The translations under genes and the position numbers were made by a program. A DNA stretch of 64,000 nucleotides from Bacillota bacterium. Lineage in GTDB: Bacteria > Bacillota > Negativicutes > Sporomusales > CTSoil-080. Below, one piece after another: positions 43,857 through 53,174 of the stretch. The stretch spans positions 1 to 64,000 of the forward strand of contig JAGGAD010000016.1 of assembly GCA_017889625.1 (NCBI GenBank). Direction: 5' to 3'. The notes under the pieces are model-generated. The model saw only the letters and a list, made by a program, of their open reading frames with translations. It did no database searches and was not told where the DNA came from. Numbering within the stretch: the stretch's first letter is position 1; each line of letters starts with the position of its first letter.

Positions 43857-44999
43857 TTACTCAGCAAAAGCGCCTGCCACTTCTTCCCATACTATAATAG
43901 GAGCTTTAGCAAATCCATTAAATACTGTCGCTGAAGCCGAAGTATATGCTCCACAGGCAGGTACCAAAATCAAATCTCCAACCTGAAGCAGCCTTGTTGT
44001 TTTTTCCCTGAACATAACATCCAACGAATCACAACTGGGACCAGCAAAGGTTGCAGTAATCGGCTCGCCCTGTTTAAATGTTTCCAATTCAAAATCCCAG
44101 TGATCAAAAATAACTCCTGAAAAAGTTCCATATAAACCTTCATCAAGAAAATACCACTGTTGATGATTACGAATTTGCGCGCCAATCACCCGGGTTAGCA
44201 AATTTACAGCAGTCCCACAAATAAACCGCCCTGGCTCTGCCCATATTTCAGTATTCGGGAAATATTCCACCAGCGCTGAATGTATTTCACCAGCCATCGC
44301 TGCAACATCAAAACTCTCTTGGATCGTCGGAATAGGAAAACCACCGCCAATATCCAGTGTCCGAAGCTCCATGCCTTCATCCCTGGCTTGATCAAACAGC
44401 CGCGCGCACATTTTAATCGCTTCCACATACGGCTTAGCACTTGTGGACTGACTTCCTACATGGAAGCACAGTCCAGCAACATCAAGACCATGATCCCTGG
44501 CCATTTTAAGCATCTTTATCGCATCATCAGGCCGAGCCCCAAATTTTGTATTTAAATCTACTAATGCCAATGGGTTGTCCACCCGAATTCGCAGCAAAAC
44601 CGTACCGCCAGGAATAACATCACTGATACGCCCAATTTCCGCTTCACTGTCAAAGGTAAACTTTTTTACGCCAGTTTTTAAGGCTGTACTAAGACCACTC
44701 GCGGTTTTAACCGGGTTAGCATAGACCATCCGGTTAGATTCAATCCCCATTGCCGTAAGCTCAAGCATTTCTCCATCTGACGCAACATCAAAACAAGAGC
44801 CGCACTCAGCTAAAGCCTGTACCAATCGCCGCTCAGGGTTGGCTTTGACTGCATAATGTAGTTTAACTCCTGGCAACGCCTTGGCCAGAAATTGATAATT
44901 TTTTTTAACTTCCGCTAGCGACAAAACCAATAACGGTGTGCCATATTTTTCAGCCAATAATTCCGTGGCTGCTTGATTTAATTTGAAAAATTTCTGCAT
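43857..44999 (-). CDS. Lysine/ornithine decarboxylase, PLP fold III
   Basis: A 380-residue enzyme of the eukaryotic-type ornithine decarboxylase family. The PLP Lys lies in KLHYAVKANPERR (about 46-58), followed by FHVGSQSTSAKPY, LDIGGGFPIPT and AEPGRFICG. The catalytic Cys-Asp pair is in AGPSCDSLDVM (about 323-333). Relatives in Selenomonas ruminantium decarboxylate lysine and ornithine; cadaverine is then linked to peptidoglycan and anchors SLH outer-membrane proteins. The SLH porin at 62.5 kb fits such a use here, which is inference. Biosynthetic arginine or carboxynorspermidine decarboxylase is less likely given the length. Confidence 0.87.
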   Translation of the reverse strand: MQKFFKLNQAATELLAEKYGTPLLVLSLAEVKKNYQFLAKALPGVKLHYAVKANPERRLVQALAECGSCFDVASDGEMLELTAMGIESNRMVYANPVKTASGLSTALKTGVKKFTFDSEAEIGRISDVIPGGTVLLRIRVDNPLALVDLNTKFGARPDDAIKMLKMARDHGLDVAGLCFHVGSQSTSAKPYVEAIKMCARLFDQARDEGMELRTLDIGGGFPIPTIQESFDVAAMAGEIHSALVEYFPNTEIWAEPGRFICGTAVNLLTRVIGAQIRNHQQWYFLDEGLYGTFSGVIFDHWDFELETFKQGEPITATFAGPSCDSLDVMFREKTTRLLQVGDLILVPACGAYTSASATVFNGFAKAPIIVWEEVAGAFAE

Positions 45000-45160
45000 A
45001 CCAACCTCCCACCTTTCTTATTCCAAAAAACACATGATATGATTTTATCATAATTAGCGGAAAGCGCAATAGAAATTTTCTAGCAGGACTTTTTATATCA
45101 GTGTTTATCATCCCCCCTAAACTCAAAAAAAGCCATGCGCTTTAACTTTTAACTCGGCAT

Positions 45161-45199
45161 AAAAATAAACCAGACTAACCATTATCCCGGCTAGCCTGG
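45161..45199 (-). terminator. Terminator after the cyclopropane synthase gene
   Basis: Eleven-pair stem (CCAGGCTAGCC with GGTTAGTCTGG, two G-T pairs) on the minus strand followed by TTTATTTTT, seven bases after the stop. Confidence 0.8.
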
Positions 45200-45205
45200 C
45201 TACAA

Positions 45206-46390
45206 TCATCGAGTATACATATATTCATTTGTCATTGGCAAATCATTATTAATTCCTTTTGAGAATAGCAATTGATGAATATTTAGCCCCGATACTCTAA
45301 ATGAAGCCGCGCACCCTTGCAGATATAAGCTCCACATCCTGATAAATCTTTCATCAAATTTCTTGCGCACCTCATCAAGCTGACTGACAAAATTATCATA
45401 CCAAATATCTAGGGTTTTAGCGTAATGCAACCTAAGACTTTCAACATGTAACAGATGAAAATCGTATTCTGGTAACAACCAAATAGTTTCCCGAAGTGTC
45501 GGTACATAGCCACCGGGAAAGATATATTTTTTCATCCAAGTATTTGTTGGCACATCTTCTGTGGTTCCGGTTATTGTATGTAACAGCGAAAGTCCGCCCG
45601 GTGTCAACAACGTATTCACCTTAGCCATATATGTAGGCAAGTTAGCTTTGCCTACATGCTCGAACATCCCTACACTGACAATTTTATCAAACTGGTATTC
45701 TTTTTCATCTAAATCCAAATAGTTCATCAGCTTAACATCGACTTTATCTTCTAATCCCAACTTAGCAATCCGTTCTTTGTCACCACGGTACTGCTCTTCG
45801 CTCAAGGTAATCCCCAGCGCTTTAACGCCATACTCCTGTGCTGCTTTTATAATCAACCAGCCCCAGCCACAGCCAATATCTAAGAGTCGTTCATTAGGTT
45901 TCAAATTAAGTTTCTTCAATATATGACCGATTTTAGCTAACTGAGCCTGTTCTAATGTATAGTCAGGCTTTTCAAAATAACCACAGGAATAACACATGGT
46001 TTTATCTAGCCACAACGCAAAAAAGTCGTTTCCTAAATCGTAATGATGAGCAATATTTTTTTTCTGCTGTAATTTATCGACAACACCATTAAATGCTTTC
46101 ATAACAGTTGTTCCAGTCGAACTTTGCAAGAATGCATCCCGGTTGCGCTCCAATAGTAACATCATTGTGTCCAGACTGCCCTGGTAATCAATAATTCCAT
46201 CCATATATGCCTCACCAAGACCTACCATGGGATCATCAATATTAAGATTTAGCGGTGGCGATTCATTAAATATCAGGTGAAATTCGGGCTGCTGATCACC
46301 ATACACAACCTCTTCGCCATCCCAATATACAACTCGTAATCCGCCATACTTTACCTTTTCAAAAATTGACTTAATCAGCGCTTTCTTCAT
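45206..46390 (-). CDS. cfa: Cyclopropane-fatty-acyl-phospholipid synthase
   Basis: A 394-residue SAM-dependent enzyme. An N-terminal domain (about 1-105) is followed by the catalytic part with NIAHHYDLGNDFFALWLD, MCYSCGYFE (conserved Cys), the SAM site LLDIGCGWGWL (about 165-175) and GMFEHVG. It adds a methylene bridge to unsaturated lipid chains at the inner membrane, a stress and stationary-phase change. The ATG at 46390 follows GGGAGG by eight bases. It forms a single-gene unit. Confidence 0.94.
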   Translation of the reverse strand: MKKALIKSIFEKVKYGGLRVVYWDGEEVVYGDQQPEFHLIFNESPPLNLNIDDPMVGLGEAYMDGIIDYQGSLDTMMLLLERNRDAFLQSSTGTTVMKAFNGVVDKLQQKKNIAHHYDLGNDFFALWLDKTMCYSCGYFEKPDYTLEQAQLAKIGHILKKLNLKPNERLLDIGCGWGWLIIKAAQEYGVKALGITLSEEQYRGDKERIAKLGLEDKVDVKLMNYLDLDEKEYQFDKIVSVGMFEHVGKANLPTYMAKVNTLLTPGGLSLLHTITGTTEDVPTNTWMKKYIFPGGYVPTLRETIWLLPEYDFHLLHVESLRLHYAKTLDIWYDNFVSQLDEVRKKFDERFIRMWSLYLQGCAASFRVSGLNIHQLLFSKGINNDLPMTNEYMYTR

Positions 46391-46736
46391 GCGCCACACC
46401 TCCCTCATAATATTGAATTAAATCAGTCTATTACTATCATCCACCCAAAATCCTTTTTTTGTCAACAAGCTTTTTCTAAATATACCTCTAAATTGAGAAT
46501 TTTTTGGCTTGTACATTAACTTATTGTATTATTTTATATAAATTTTAAATTATTTTTAAATTCATATGTTGGATTATTTTAGTAAAGTTTATTATTATAT
46601 TACTTACTTTATGACTTACAATTAACTACCCCTCATCATAAATTCGCATAAACGTCTAAGAGCCCTTGTAAAAGGGCTCTTAGACTGATGTTCTGCAAAT
46701 GACAAGCGGTTAAATTGACCGCTTAATTATCTATGG
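46391..46736. other. AT-rich intergenic region
   Basis: About 345 bases, very AT rich in the middle. A minus-strand TTGACA at 46465-46460 may belong to the cfa promoter but its -10 is unclear. Two hairpins lie near the end of the nif operon: 46654-46685 with perfect 14-base arms and 46704-46724 with AAGCGGT / ACCGCTT arms; either may end nif transcripts, though T runs are poor. I see no gene. Confidence 0.55.
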
Positions 46737-47375
46737 CTATTCCAAAAAAGAGAGATTATTAATTTTAACTACCAATTCATTGGGTGAAATTCGTTCTGAA
46801 GTATAACTATATAACTCATTGTTAAGCAGCAGTTCCAGCCAAGGCGGAAGATGCGTGCATTCTATTTCTAATATCTGAAACTGTCGGCGATTAATAAACG
46901 GCAGTAATACTTGCTTTGATGTTACTCCAGCATTTTTTTGTTGAATCTCTTTCAGCGATACAGTAAAGTAACCTGGTTTTTTTTCGATTGGCGAAACTAA
47001 CACCGTTCTTACTGACGGACTCTCTTGATCCACCGCCACCGTATCCTGTTCTTCTTGCAGCCAAATATTTTCTAAGTAGTGGATGGGATCACCACTGTAT
47101 TCCCAAACACTAAATCCCGCCTTTTCAAGTTCATAATAGGGCACGCCAGTGACTTGCGCGGCAACAAATATTCGACATGACTCTAAAAATCCCAAGATAT
47201 CTTTGATTTGCTGACGCATCTGCCGTAAACCAGCCCGAGCATCCAAAAAACAGTCCTTTTCTCTGACTACTTCCCAGACTCCCGATGACCGGCGAAATAC
47301 TATTATTTTCCCAGCTTCCCCAAGTACAGCGCTCAAACCATCAGCATTGCAAAACACCGCAATTTCTCCAGCCAC
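46737..47375 (-). CDS. anfO: AnfO-family nitrogenase accessory protein
   Basis: A 212-residue protein matching the Fe-only nitrogenase accessory protein AnfO: EIAVFCNADGLSAVLGEAG at the start, then MRQQIKDILGFLESCRIFVA and VTGVPYYELEKAGFSVWEYS. Family members occur beside anf genes and in some clostridial Mo-nif operons; biochemical role unknown. No anfD, anfG or anfK is in the window. GTG at 47375 has AGGAG eight bases upstream; GTG at 47384 overlaps that site. It is the last gene of the nif unit. Confidence 0.82.
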   Translation of the reverse strand: MAGEIAVFCNADGLSAVLGEAGKIIVFRRSSGVWEVVREKDCFLDARAGLRQMRQQIKDILGFLESCRIFVAAQVTGVPYYELEKAGFSVWEYSGDPIHYLENIWLQEEQDTVAVDQESPSVRTVLVSPIEKKPGYFTVSLKEIQQKNAGVTSKQVLLPFINRRQFQILEIECTHLPPWLELLLNNELYSYTSERISPNELVVKINNLSFLE

Positions 47376-47413
47376 AGGCCTCACTCCTTTTAGCGCCAGC
47401 TTATTCTTAAATA

Positions 47414-47722
47414 TTATAACGCTAGCCGTGCGACCGGCGTACCACCTTCAATATGATTTTCCATAATTTCTTCTACATCATCAGGCGAAACTGAACCATA
47501 CCAAATATTATCCGGATACACTACAACGATTGGCCCTTTTTCACAAATTCCAAAGCATCCAGTATTAGTTACAAAGACTTCTCCGCCTAAATCACGTTCT
47601 TCGATCTCTTCCATAAACTTGGCCATAAGTTCAACTGATCCTTTGGTATGACAAAAGCCTTTTTGCAGCCCCCCAATCCGCGAGCTGGTACATACAAAAA
47701 TGTGATACTTGGGTTTTTGCAT
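47414..47722 (-). CDS. Thioredoxin-fold [2Fe-2S] ferredoxin, C. pasteurianum 2FeFd type
   Basis: A 102-residue ferredoxin. YHIFVCTSSRIGG and KGFCHTKGSVE carry the first two cysteines and VTNTGCFGICEKGPIVVVYP the last two. This is very like the Clostridium pasteurianum 2Fe-2S ferredoxin, which is known to bind the MoFe protein. That protein has five cysteines; the one at position 14, not a ligand, is Ser here. It probably serves nitrogenase or its maturation. Start at ATG 47722 with AGAGG eight bases upstream, chosen among consecutive Met codons. Confidence 0.92.
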   Translation of the reverse strand: MQKPKYHIFVCTSSRIGGLQKGFCHTKGSVELMAKFMEEIEERDLGGEVFVTNTGCFGICEKGPIVVVYPDNIWYGSVSPDDVEEIMENHIEGGTPVARLAL

Positions 47723-47737
47723 CATCATCACCTCTTT

Positions 47738-48997
47738 TTAAGCAGTCCTTTTTTCTAACTCCTCAACCGCCATTTTCAGGCCATGTTCTATTGTATAACA
47801 ACATTCAACACTCTTAACGCCTTGCATTTTCAATCGTTCTTGTGCATGATAACCAATCCGCATGGTAACACATGCATCACAATCACTAAGCGCGCTTACA
47901 ATCGCATTTCTAAGTTCTTCCGTCGATTCACATAATTCGGTTCCATTACAATATTTACTTACTTCCCGGGTTTCAACGATGCGATAATTTTCGCCTGACA
48001 CCTGATAAATAGTAAAAGAAGAAGCATGCCCAAAATGCAGATCTACTAGTTTTCCAGTTTTCGAAGCTACCGCGATTTTATATATCTTAGGCGGCTCTTT
48101 TTTTACAGTAATCGCTGTTTCATTCTTACCTTTACACATATTAAACATAGCTGATTGATCGTTACCTAATAGTCCAACGGCATCAGCCCGGCATTGTCGA
48201 CAGTGCCGCATTTGACGAATATCTAGTTGGCAGATATCCCTCATTGCGTTAACATCTCTCATGCTGGTCGGCGGCAAATGTTCAAACGCACACCCAGGAG
48301 CTGCAATCATCGGCATGATATTTGTTACGAAAACGCCTAATGCTTTTACTTTTTTAACTACTTCCGGAATATGTTTATCATTAACTCCCGGCACCATAAC
48401 AATATTAATTTTAACTAAGACTCCGGCCTCAACCAATTGATTAATCCCCACTAACTGATTAGCCAAAAGCAGACTGGCACCTTGCTCGCCTGAATATGTC
48501 GTGCCTTTATACGTAACCTGCCGATATAGCTTAGCACCAATTTGAGGATCAATACAATTCAACGTCACCGTAACATGGCGAACACCTAGTTCAATAATCT
48601 CCTGAGCATACTCAGGTAACATAAGTCCATTGGTAGACAAGCAGAATATAATGTCCGGATTTTCTCCACGAATATGCTCAATTGTATCCCGGGTTGCCTC
48701 CCAATTTGCCAAAGCATCACCTGGACCGGCGATTCCTACCACACTAAGATTAGCTACCTCGGATTTTACCCAGTCAAATTTTGCTTTAGCGGTTAGCGGA
48801 CTAAGTACCTCACTAGTCACTCCAGGCCTACTTTCATTAACACAGTCAAATTTACGATTACAATAATTACAACTGATATTGCAGCGCGGCGCTACCGGTA
48901 AATGCAATCTGGCAAATTTATGTTGCGCATCAGCTGAATAACATGGATGCCGGGTAGTGTCAACAGCTACATCATTAGAGTGAGTACAACCCATCAT
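47738..48997 (-). CDS. nifB: NifB, FeMo-cofactor radical-SAM synthase with NifX-like tail
   Basis: A 419-residue protein. The radical-SAM cluster motif is APRCNISCNYCNRKFDC (about 36-52). Further NifB motifs are VGIAGPGDALANWEAT, STNGLMLP and the distal cluster cysteines in CRQCRADAVGLLG. From about residue 308 a NifX/NafY-like domain follows (KIAVASKTGKLVDLHFGHAS). It builds the 8Fe-9S-C core (NifB-co) for NifEN. It overlaps nifN by 23 bases. ATG at 48997 has GAGGTG upstream. Confidence 0.95.
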   Translation of the reverse strand: MMGCTHSNDVAVDTTRHPCYSADAQHKFARLHLPVAPRCNISCNYCNRKFDCVNESRPGVTSEVLSPLTAKAKFDWVKSEVANLSVVGIAGPGDALANWEATRDTIEHIRGENPDIIFCLSTNGLMLPEYAQEIIELGVRHVTVTLNCIDPQIGAKLYRQVTYKGTTYSGEQGASLLLANQLVGINQLVEAGVLVKINIVMVPGVNDKHIPEVVKKVKALGVFVTNIMPMIAAPGCAFEHLPPTSMRDVNAMRDICQLDIRQMRHCRQCRADAVGLLGNDQSAMFNMCKGKNETAITVKKEPPKIYKIAVASKTGKLVDLHFGHASSFTIYQVSGENYRIVETREVSKYCNGTELCESTEELRNAIVSALSDCDACVTMRIGYHAQERLKMQGVKSVECCYTIEHGLKMAVEELEKRTA

Positions 48998-50405
48998 CAC
49001 CTATCACCTCGTCTTCCGCTGCCGCAGGCGGGCCGCTATTTTCTTTATAATACAAATCATACATATCGGTGCGATAAGTTCGATATTTGTTTTCCAGCAA
49101 AGTATTGGTAATGCGGTCAAGAAGCAAGGTCGTTCCGGTATACCCCACCGCTAATAGACGCTGGCCGCCCACCCGGTCATGAATAGGAAAACCAATTCTC
49201 ACTAGCGGAATATTTCCATGTTCAGTAAGATAACGCCCCTCTGAATGACCAATGGCGATATTGACCTGGTGAAGACGGCTTTGTTCCAGTATTTCGCAAA
49301 AATCAGATTCTGTCAGTATTGCTACCGGCTCGGGACATTCCGCCACGACGGCTCGCAAAAGATTAGTTAACTTCGCTCCAGCGCCACCAGTCGCCACAAC
49401 CGCTGGATATACACCATTTTCAATACACAGCTGACTAACGGCATATACTAACTCTGGTTCACCAAAAATTGTACTCCGGCCCGCGAAATTATATTTATGA
49501 GAATCAACCATAGCATCTAACAACCGTCCCCGCTCAGCCTTAATACTCTCCGCTAGTGGCTTGCCGGTAAGTTTTTTGATGGTATTAAAAAAAGCATCAC
49601 AATTCTTTACGCCAATTGGAATTGGCAAAGTGTACAGCGGTACACCGTAGTTATCGGCTAAAAACCGGCCAGGCGAATACTCATCCCCTACAGTCTCACC
49701 CAGCTCAATGGTAGCCACTGCACCGGGCATTCCCCGGATATCTTCAAGCTTTGTTCCACCAGGTGCCATCTTCGAATAATGTTCAAGATATGGGCGGTCA
49801 AGAGTATCGGAAAAGTCTGGACACAGAGTGTACTCAACACCCATTAGCGCCAAAATTCGTTTTATTTCCCGAATATCAGCCGGACTAATGTTCGGAACAA
49901 TAATATTGAGTTTATTATGCTTGGGTGACGGCTGAGCTAGACCAGCAACAATTTCCCGGACTGTCCGAAAATATCCTTCAGCCTGCGTACCACCATAGCC
50001 TGGAGTTGATACCGGAATAATCACCAAATCATTATTAAGGTTTCTTTCCTTTAAATAGTCATCCGCGATTCGGTTAATATCTTCACCAATGGTTTCAGCC
50101 AAACAAGTTGTAAGAACGCCAATCAACTTCGGATTATATACTTTACGAATATTATCAAGGGCCTGCTTCAAGTTCTTTTCGCCACCATAAACTGTACCTT
50201 TTTCATTTAAGGAAGACGAACCCACATCAATCGGCTCACTAAAATGTTCGGAGATATAGCGCCGCATATAGGTACTACACCCCTGAGAGCCGTGAATAAC
50301 TACCATGCCGCCTTCTATGCCCTTTATTGGTAAAATTCCCCCCATTGGCATGCACATGTGACAGGGATTTTCGTTGACATCACGATAGTCAGTTTTCTCA
50401 TTCAC
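48975..50405 (-). CDS. nifN: NifN, FeMo-cofactor scaffold beta subunit
   Basis: About 476 residues. The NifN features are NENPCHMCMPMGG, IHGSQGCSTYMRRYISEHF and VLTTCLAETIGEDI, matching the NifK-like fold with changed P-cluster ligands. With NifE it receives NifB-co and matures it. The GTG at 50405 has AGGAG nine bases upstream and overlaps the nifE stop by eight bases; an ATG at 50414 directly abuts that AGGAG. In C. pasteurianum nifN and nifB are fused; here they are separate, overlapping genes. Confidence 0.93.
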   Translation of the reverse strand: MNEKTDYRDVNENPCHMCMPMGGILPIKGIEGGMVVIHGSQGCSTYMRRYISEHFSEPIDVGSSSLNEKGTVYGGEKNLKQALDNIRKVYNPKLIGVLTTCLAETIGEDINRIADDYLKERNLNNDLVIIPVSTPGYGGTQAEGYFRTVREIVAGLAQPSPKHNKLNIIVPNISPADIREIKRILALMGVEYTLCPDFSDTLDRPYLEHYSKMAPGGTKLEDIRGMPGAVATIELGETVGDEYSPGRFLADNYGVPLYTLPIPIGVKNCDAFFNTIKKLTGKPLAESIKAERGRLLDAMVDSHKYNFAGRSTIFGEPELVYAVSQLCIENGVYPAVVATGGAGAKLTNLLRAVVAECPEPVAILTESDFCEILEQSRLHQVNIAIGHSEGRYLTEHGNIPLVRIGFPIHDRVGGQRLLAVGYTGTTLLLDRITNTLLENKYRTYRTDMYDLYYKENSGPPAAAEDEVIGDDGLYSL

Positions 50406-51756
50406 AGCCCTCATCTCCTGACCGAACATATTTCCATACCGGAGAACAAACGGTAGAATATACTTCCTTGGCAAAATTAATGGCCCCAACATAGCCGCTT
50501 AAAGGATGCTTACGGTCATGGTTATGATCGATGAAGGCTTTACCTAATTTATAAGCCAACGGACGTTCTTTTACCCCACCTACTAATAGATCAGCCTGCT
50601 GTTCGGTCATAAATTTTTCCAATTCAGATGGATTGGCATCATCTAAAATAACGGTACCATCACTCGCTAACTCATGAATAGTGTCATATTCCTCTTGCCG
50701 ACCGGTTTGGGTACCAATCATAACAACTTCAATCCCCAGTTCACGGAACTGTTTTATCAAGGATATTGCTTTAAACCCTCCCCCTACATACACTGCCGCT
50801 TTTTTCCCCGCCAATTTACGGCGGTAATCTTCAATTACAGGAGCTGTAACCGCCAATTCTCGATCAATAAGAGCTTCGGTGCGAGCAAGTACTTCTTTGT
50901 CTCCAATAGCTGCAGCCACCCGCCGGAGCGAATCTGCGGTGTCATGCAGTCCTAAAAAAGAAACTTGCATAAAGGGAATACCATAGGTTTCTTCCATACG
51001 CCCGGCCAAATAATGCATCGACCCAGCGCACTGTATAATATTTAGCGATGCCCGTGTGGCCTTTTTTAGGTCAGCAGAGCTAGCATCACCAGTAAGCACT
51101 ACGTTTACAGTTACTCCCATCTGCCGAAAGTAGTCGCGTATAATCCACGCTTCACCAGCTAGATTGAAATCACCCAAATAATTAATGCTCTTGTCTTTGC
51201 CCACCATGGTTCTATCCGCGGGCTCAATCAACCGAAACAACGCATCACAAGCGGCCCGATAACCGGCAGACTTATTGCCGATGAACCCACTGGACTGTAC
51301 CGGAATAACTTGAATCCCATACCGCTTGGCGGCGGCCTTAGCGACCGCCTCCAAATCATCTCCAATTACCCCAACAATACACGTTGAATATATAAAAATC
51401 AGTTTAGGATTATATTTTATCGCCAATTTATCAATAGCGGCCGACAATTTTTTCTCTCCACCAAAAATAACGTCTTGCTCTTTTAGATCAGTGGAAAAAC
51501 TATTACGGAAAAGTTCTTCTCCGCTGGTCAGACTGCCTCGTATATCCCAGGTATACGCAGAGCACCCAATCGGCCCATGCACTAAATGAATGGCGTCGGT
51601 GATCGGATTTAGTACCACGCGAGCGCCACAATAGACACAGGCTCGCTGGCTGACGCAGCCAGCAATACTATCTGCGTCACACTTTAGATGCGCCTTCTGT
51701 CTTCCCTTAGTAGTTATAAAATCTTGTCGTTCATTAATCGCCAGCGTTTGACTCAT
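50398..51756 (-). CDS. nifE: NifE, FeMo-cofactor scaffold alpha subunit
   Basis: A 452-residue protein with the NifE pattern: GCVSQRACVYCGARVVLNPI (about 33-52), HLVHGPIGCSAYTWDIRG, IYSTCIVGVIGDD and a cofactor-site Cys in LNIIQCAGSMHYLAGRM. It forms the NifEN scaffold. ATG at 51756 lies seven bases after AGGAGG. The gap to nifK is 29 bases. Confidence 0.95.
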   Translation of the reverse strand: MSQTLAINERQDFITTKGRQKAHLKCDADSIAGCVSQRACVYCGARVVLNPITDAIHLVHGPIGCSAYTWDIRGSLTSGEELFRNSFSTDLKEQDVIFGGEKKLSAAIDKLAIKYNPKLIFIYSTCIVGVIGDDLEAVAKAAAKRYGIQVIPVQSSGFIGNKSAGYRAACDALFRLIEPADRTMVGKDKSINYLGDFNLAGEAWIIRDYFRQMGVTVNVVLTGDASSADLKKATRASLNIIQCAGSMHYLAGRMEETYGIPFMQVSFLGLHDTADSLRRVAAAIGDKEVLARTEALIDRELAVTAPVIEDYRRKLAGKKAAVYVGGGFKAISLIKQFRELGIEVVMIGTQTGRQEEYDTIHELASDGTVILDDANPSELEKFMTEQQADLLVGGVKERPLAYKLGKAFIDHNHDRKHPLSGYVGAINFAKEVYSTVCSPVWKYVRSGDEGCE

Positions 51757-51785
51757 ATCCACACCTCCTTAGCCCATTCTTAGTC

Positions 51786-53174
51786 TTACATTACTAATTC
51801 AAAATCTTCGTCCGCTGCATCCCGGTCTTGCCGATCAAGCAATGCCCCGGAAATCATTTCTATCAGCCGCATTGCGCCGCGATACCCGACAATCGGCATA
51901 TACGAATGAACACTGCGATCTAAGACCGGGAACCCAACCCGGACAAGTGGAATATCTTCCGCACGAGCAATATATTTACCATAGGTAGTACCTATCAAAA
52001 GATCTACCGGCTTAGTCTTAATCCATTGATGCAAAGTAAAAAGATCACCGCTTGCTTGGATATTTGCCTTTACGCCTGCCATATCCACTAATTCCTTAAT
52101 GTCGTCTTCGAAACTCCCCACAGCCGACCCTACAGCCCCGCCCGGAGTTCCGGTAAGAATATGAATCGGCTTCATTCCTAGACTCAAAACAAACTCAGTC
52201 ATGCCAGTAACTATATCCGGGTCACCAAAAATAGCCACGCTCTTTCCGTGGAAATGGAAATGAGTATCGGTCATTATATCTACCAGTTGTCCGCGTTCTT
52301 CTTCCAATTCATACGGCACTTCATAAGCAAACGCCTTACGTAATGTCATCAAAAACGAATCTGTAGCTTTTATGCCAATCGGTGTCTTTAAAGTTACTGC
52401 CGGTACCTTACACTTCTTATCAAGTTGCCCCGCTGCATCACTAGCTGCAAAACGCCCCAATGCAACGGTAATCTTAGAATTTCCGGTATCCGCCAATTCC
52501 GCCTGAGTAGTTCCTCCCTTGGGGAACATATTGAACTCTCCGGTCATTGGCGAATCTACAACTCCACTGGTATCAGGAAACATAATAAACGGAGCATTCA
52601 TTGCGCGCGTGAGCCGTTTTATTTCCCTCATATCACCAGGATTAACAAACCCGGGAATAATATTAACCTGCTCTTTTTTTACATCCGACGTTGCCTCCGA
52701 GAAGTAATTTACCATTGATTTTGTCATGTTAGAAAATCCAGTAACATGCGACCCTACATAACTAGGTGTATTGGTATGAATAACCAGTTTTCCTTCAGGA
52801 ATTTCTGCTGTCTTTATAATATTAGGGATATCATCACCAATTGTTTCCGTCAGACAAGTGGTATGAACGGCAATAATGTCTGGATTATACACTTGAAAAA
52901 TAGTCTTTATCGCCGTCTTTAAATTAGCGCCGCCGCCAAATACAGACGCACCCTCAGTAAACGAACTGGTCGACGCCATAATTGGGTCACGAAAATGACG
53001 GGTTAAATGCATACGATGAAATGAACAACACCCTTGCGACCCATGGCTGTGGGGCAGGCAGCCATGAATGCCTAATGCAGCATACATGGCACCGATCGGC
53101 TGGCAAGTCTTTGCCGGATTAATCATGCCGCCACTAGTACGTTCTTTTATATCTTTTGTTGTTGCGTCAAGCAT
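51786..53174 (-). CDS. nifK: NifK, nitrogenase MoFe protein beta subunit
   Basis: A 462-residue protein. P-cluster cysteines are in NPAKTCQPIGAMYAALGIHG, HGSQGCCSFHRMHLTRHFRD and VHTTCLTETIGDD. The short N-terminus is like that of clostridial NifK and unlike the long proteobacterial form. It starts directly after the nifD stop. Length alone would also fit AnfK, but the partner nifD and the absence of a delta subunit gene argue for the Mo enzyme. Confidence 0.95.
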   Translation of the reverse strand: MLDATTKDIKERTSGGMINPAKTCQPIGAMYAALGIHGCLPHSHGSQGCCSFHRMHLTRHFRDPIMASTSSFTEGASVFGGGANLKTAIKTIFQVYNPDIIAVHTTCLTETIGDDIPNIIKTAEIPEGKLVIHTNTPSYVGSHVTGFSNMTKSMVNYFSEATSDVKKEQVNIIPGFVNPGDMREIKRLTRAMNAPFIMFPDTSGVVDSPMTGEFNMFPKGGTTQAELADTGNSKITVALGRFAASDAAGQLDKKCKVPAVTLKTPIGIKATDSFLMTLRKAFAYEVPYELEEERGQLVDIMTDTHFHFHGKSVAIFGDPDIVTGMTEFVLSLGMKPIHILTGTPGGAVGSAVGSFEDDIKELVDMAGVKANIQASGDLFTLHQWIKTKPVDLLIGTTYGKYIARAEDIPLVRVGFPVLDRSVHSYMPIVGYRGAMRLIEMISGALLDRQDRDAADEDFELVM

